A stretch of DNA of 5,829 bases, from positions 1-5,829 of the forward strand of contig JAPLGJ010000147.1 in NCBI GenBank assembly GCA_026390215.1, read 5' to 3'. Position numbers and translations under genes: made by a program. Of this stretch, positions 4,112 to 5,829 are shown piece by piece. The DNA comes from Caldisericota bacterium. GTDB lineage: Bacteria; Caldisericota; Caldisericia; Cryosericales; Cryosericaceae. Each line of letters starts with the position of its first letter. The first letter of the stretch is position 1. The notes under the pieces were generated by a model. That model made no database searches. It was not told the DNA's origin and saw only the letters and a list, made by a program, of their open reading frames with translations.

Positions 4112-5829
4112 GCATTGAGAGAAAGGGTTTCCGTCACCTGACCGAAGGGTCATATCCCGCGACGCATGTGGTCGGCAAGTCCGTCGACAAGGTTGACGGC
4201 TACGCTCTGGTCAGCGGAGCTCCGATGTACACGGACGATATCGCGGCACGCGATTTTCCGAACCGTTTGCATGGAAGGATACTGACCAGCCCGATCGCGA
4301 ATGGGACTATTGACTCGATCGATACCAGCGCTGCGGAGGCACTCCCTGGTGTCCGTCTCGTACTGACTTGGAAGAATACGCCGCGTACGTTCTACACGAC
4401 GGCCGGACAGGGTTGGCCGGAACCTTCGCCCTACGACAACCAGATGTTCACCGAGCGCGTGCGCTTCGTGGGTGACCGCGTGGCTGCTGTCTTTGCGGAC
4501 TCCAAGGATGTGGCGGAGCAGGCGCTCAGGCTTATCAAAGTGGGTTTCAAGGAAGAGCCTGCTGTTCTTGACGCCGACGACGCGATGAAGCCGGGAGCTC
4601 CGATCGTGCATCCCGAAGATCCGAAGGGTGCCTATGATGCATCGCACAACGTTGCAGCACACGTGGACATCAACGTTGGGGACGTCGACAGGGCGTTGGT
4701 GGAATCCGAGGTGACCATCTCTGAGACGTTCCAGACGCACTATGCTCAGCACACTCCGATGGAGACACACACGGCATTCGCCTACACGGATGACATGGGG
4801 AAGATTGTCATCGTGTCAAGCACGCAGGTCCCCTGGCACGCACGCCGCATCGTCTCGAGGGTTCTTGATCTTCCGATGAGCAAGCTGCGTGTCATCAAGC
4901 CTCGAATTGGCGGCGGTTTTGGCACCAAGCAGGAGGTCCTCATTGACGACCTTGTGGCCTGCGCAACGATCAGGACAGGGCTTCCGTGCGAGATCGAGCT
5001 GACGCGCAAAGAGGAGTTCGTCTCCTCCAGGACCCGTCACCCGATGAAGATCGATATGAGCATCGGCTGTGATACGGAGGGCCACTTCAAAGCTCTCAAG
5101 ATGTACGTGCTCAGCAACACTGGGGCTTATGGCAGTCACAGCCTCACGGTCATGTCTAATACTGGCAGCAAGACCCTGCCGCTCTACAACAAGGCGACTG
5201 ACGTCCGGTTCTTTGGCGATGCAGTCTACACAAATCTTCCCGTATCCGGTGCGTATCGTGGCTATGGAGCGACCCAGGGATATGCTGCCCTCGAGTGCAC
5301 GATCGACGATCTGGCCGCCAAACTGGGCATGGATCCGATCGAGTTGCGCAAGAAGAACATGATCAGAGTCGGGGAAGGTTCGCCAATCTTCGAGGCTCTC
5401 GGCGAAGGCCGTCAGGGAGTCGCCCAGACAATCAAGAGCAGCTCACTCCCTAGCCTCCTCGACTTGGGAGCTGAGGCAATCGGCTGGACAGAGAAACGCG
5501 GCAAGCGCGTGCGCAGTGGTCACAAGGTTCGTGGCGTCGGCATGTCGATGCACATGCAGGGCTCTGGTATTCCACTGATTGATATGGCTTCTGCTTCCAT
5601 CAAGCTCAACGAGGACGGGAGCTACTTCTTGACCATGGGAGCCACCGATATCGGTACCGGTTCCGACACCATTCTGTCGCAGATGGCCGCTGAAGTCCTG
5701 GGGGTCACCATGGACAAGATCAGCGCCCTCTCCAGCGACACTGACCTGACGCCGTTCGACGTCGGGGCCTATGCTTCCTCGACCACGTTCGTTTCGGGTG
5801 GAGCTGTCGTCAAGGCGGCCAAGGCGGTT
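4108..5829 (+). CDS. Mo-hydroxylase molybdopterin-binding large subunit, xanthine dehydrogenase superfamily (3' end outside window)
   Basis: The frame is open for 574 codons to the window edge; family members have roughly 750-790 residues, so about a quarter is missing. This subunit holds the molybdopterin cofactor and hydroxylates the substrate with water. The N-terminal aldehyde oxidase/xanthine dehydrogenase hammerhead domain spans about 25-140 (VDGYALVSGAPMYTDDI at 29-45). Cofactor motifs follow: GGGFGTKQE (268-276), AYRGYGATQG (382-391), DIGTGSDT (514-521) and DVGAYASSTTF (551-561). The loop AYRGYGATQ lacks the Cys that binds copper in aerobic CO dehydrogenase (AYRCSFR), so it is not that enzyme. 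Q275 aligns with Glu802 of bovine xanthine dehydrogenase, so purine oxidation is uncertain; the same Gln occurs in anaerobe homologues I recall. The catalytic Glu of the C-terminus lies outside. ATG at 4108 has AGGGG at 4096-4100. Possible substrates include purines, aldehydes and N-heterocycles. Confidence 0.93.
   Translation, partial: MSIERKGFRHLTEGSYPATHVVGKSVDKVDGYALVSGAPMYTDDIAARDFPNRLHGRILTSPIANGTIDSIDTSAAEALPGVRLVLTWKNTPRTFYTTAGQGWPEPSPYDNQMFTERVRFVGDRVAAVFADSKDVAEQALRLIKVGFKEEPAVLDADDAMKPGAPIVHPEDPKGAYDASHNVAAHVDINVGDVDRALVESEVTISETFQTHYAQHTPMETHTAFAYTDDMGKIVIVSSTQVPWHARRIVSRVLDLPMSKLRVIKPRIGGGFGTKQEVLIDDLVACATIRTGLPCEIELTRKEEFVSSRTRHPMKIDMSIGCDTEGHFKALKMYVLSNTGAYGSHSLTVMSNTGSKTLPLYNKATDVRFFGDAVYTNLPVSGAYRGYGATQGYAALECTIDDLAAKLGMDPIELRKKNMIRVGEGSPIFEALGEGRQGVAQTIKSSSLPSLLDLGAEAIGWTEKRGKRVRSGHKVRGVGMSMHMQGSGIPLIDMASASIKLNEDGSYFLTMGATDIGTGSDTILSQMAAEVLGVTMDKISALSSDTDLTPFDVGAYASSTTFVSGGAVVKAAKAV

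Overview
The window looks like chromosomal DNA from a GC-rich (by eye; not computed), anaerobic, probably fermentative bacterium. The clues are a Rex NADH/NAD+ sensor, a regulator set that in clostridia and thermophilic anaerobes is often found beside [FeFe]-hydrogenase/NADH-dehydrogenase-like genes, and a molybdenum hydroxylase whose large subunit resembles versions I recall from anaerobic Firmicutes. The phylum cannot be fixed from the sequence. I see no rRNA, tRNA, CRISPR array, transposase or phage gene.

Left half (1-2279, + strand): a tightly packed regulatory operon. It holds the tail of a DRTGG-domain protein, a PHP-domain metal-dependent phosphoesterase-like protein (3-base gap), a stand-alone GHKL ATPase without a phospho-acceptor histidine domain (4-base ATGA overlap), and rex. 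Together they suggest a redox/phosphate signalling module. The hydrogenase genes it often accompanies are not on the downstream side.

Centre (2273-2807): rex converges on a short minus-strand gene. A 10-bp inverted repeat with one bulged base contains both stop codons and is a candidate bidirectional terminator. The minus-strand gene encodes a 121-residue miniature FdhD: it keeps recognisable N- and C-terminal FdhD segments but lacks the middle, including the CxxC persulfide loop. A 155-bp divergent intergenic region follows, with a plausible sigma70-type promoter reading rightward.

Right half (2808-5829, + strand): a three-gene operon in FAD subunit, [2Fe-2S] subunit, molybdopterin subunit order, each joined by an ATGA overlap. 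It encodes a xanthine dehydrogenase/aldehyde oxidase superfamily hydroxylase. The large subunit runs off the window with an estimated quarter missing. It lacks the copper-ligand Cys loop of aerobic CO dehydrogenase and has Gln where bovine xanthine dehydrogenase has its substrate-orienting Glu, so the substrate is unknown.

The most interesting point is the mini-FdhD divergent from a Mo-hydroxylase operon. Full-length FdhD sulfurates the molybdenum cofactor for formate dehydrogenase, and xanthine dehydrogenase-type enzymes also need a sulfurated cofactor. A shortened, Cys-loop-free FdhD here could be a cofactor-binding adaptor or a decaying relic.
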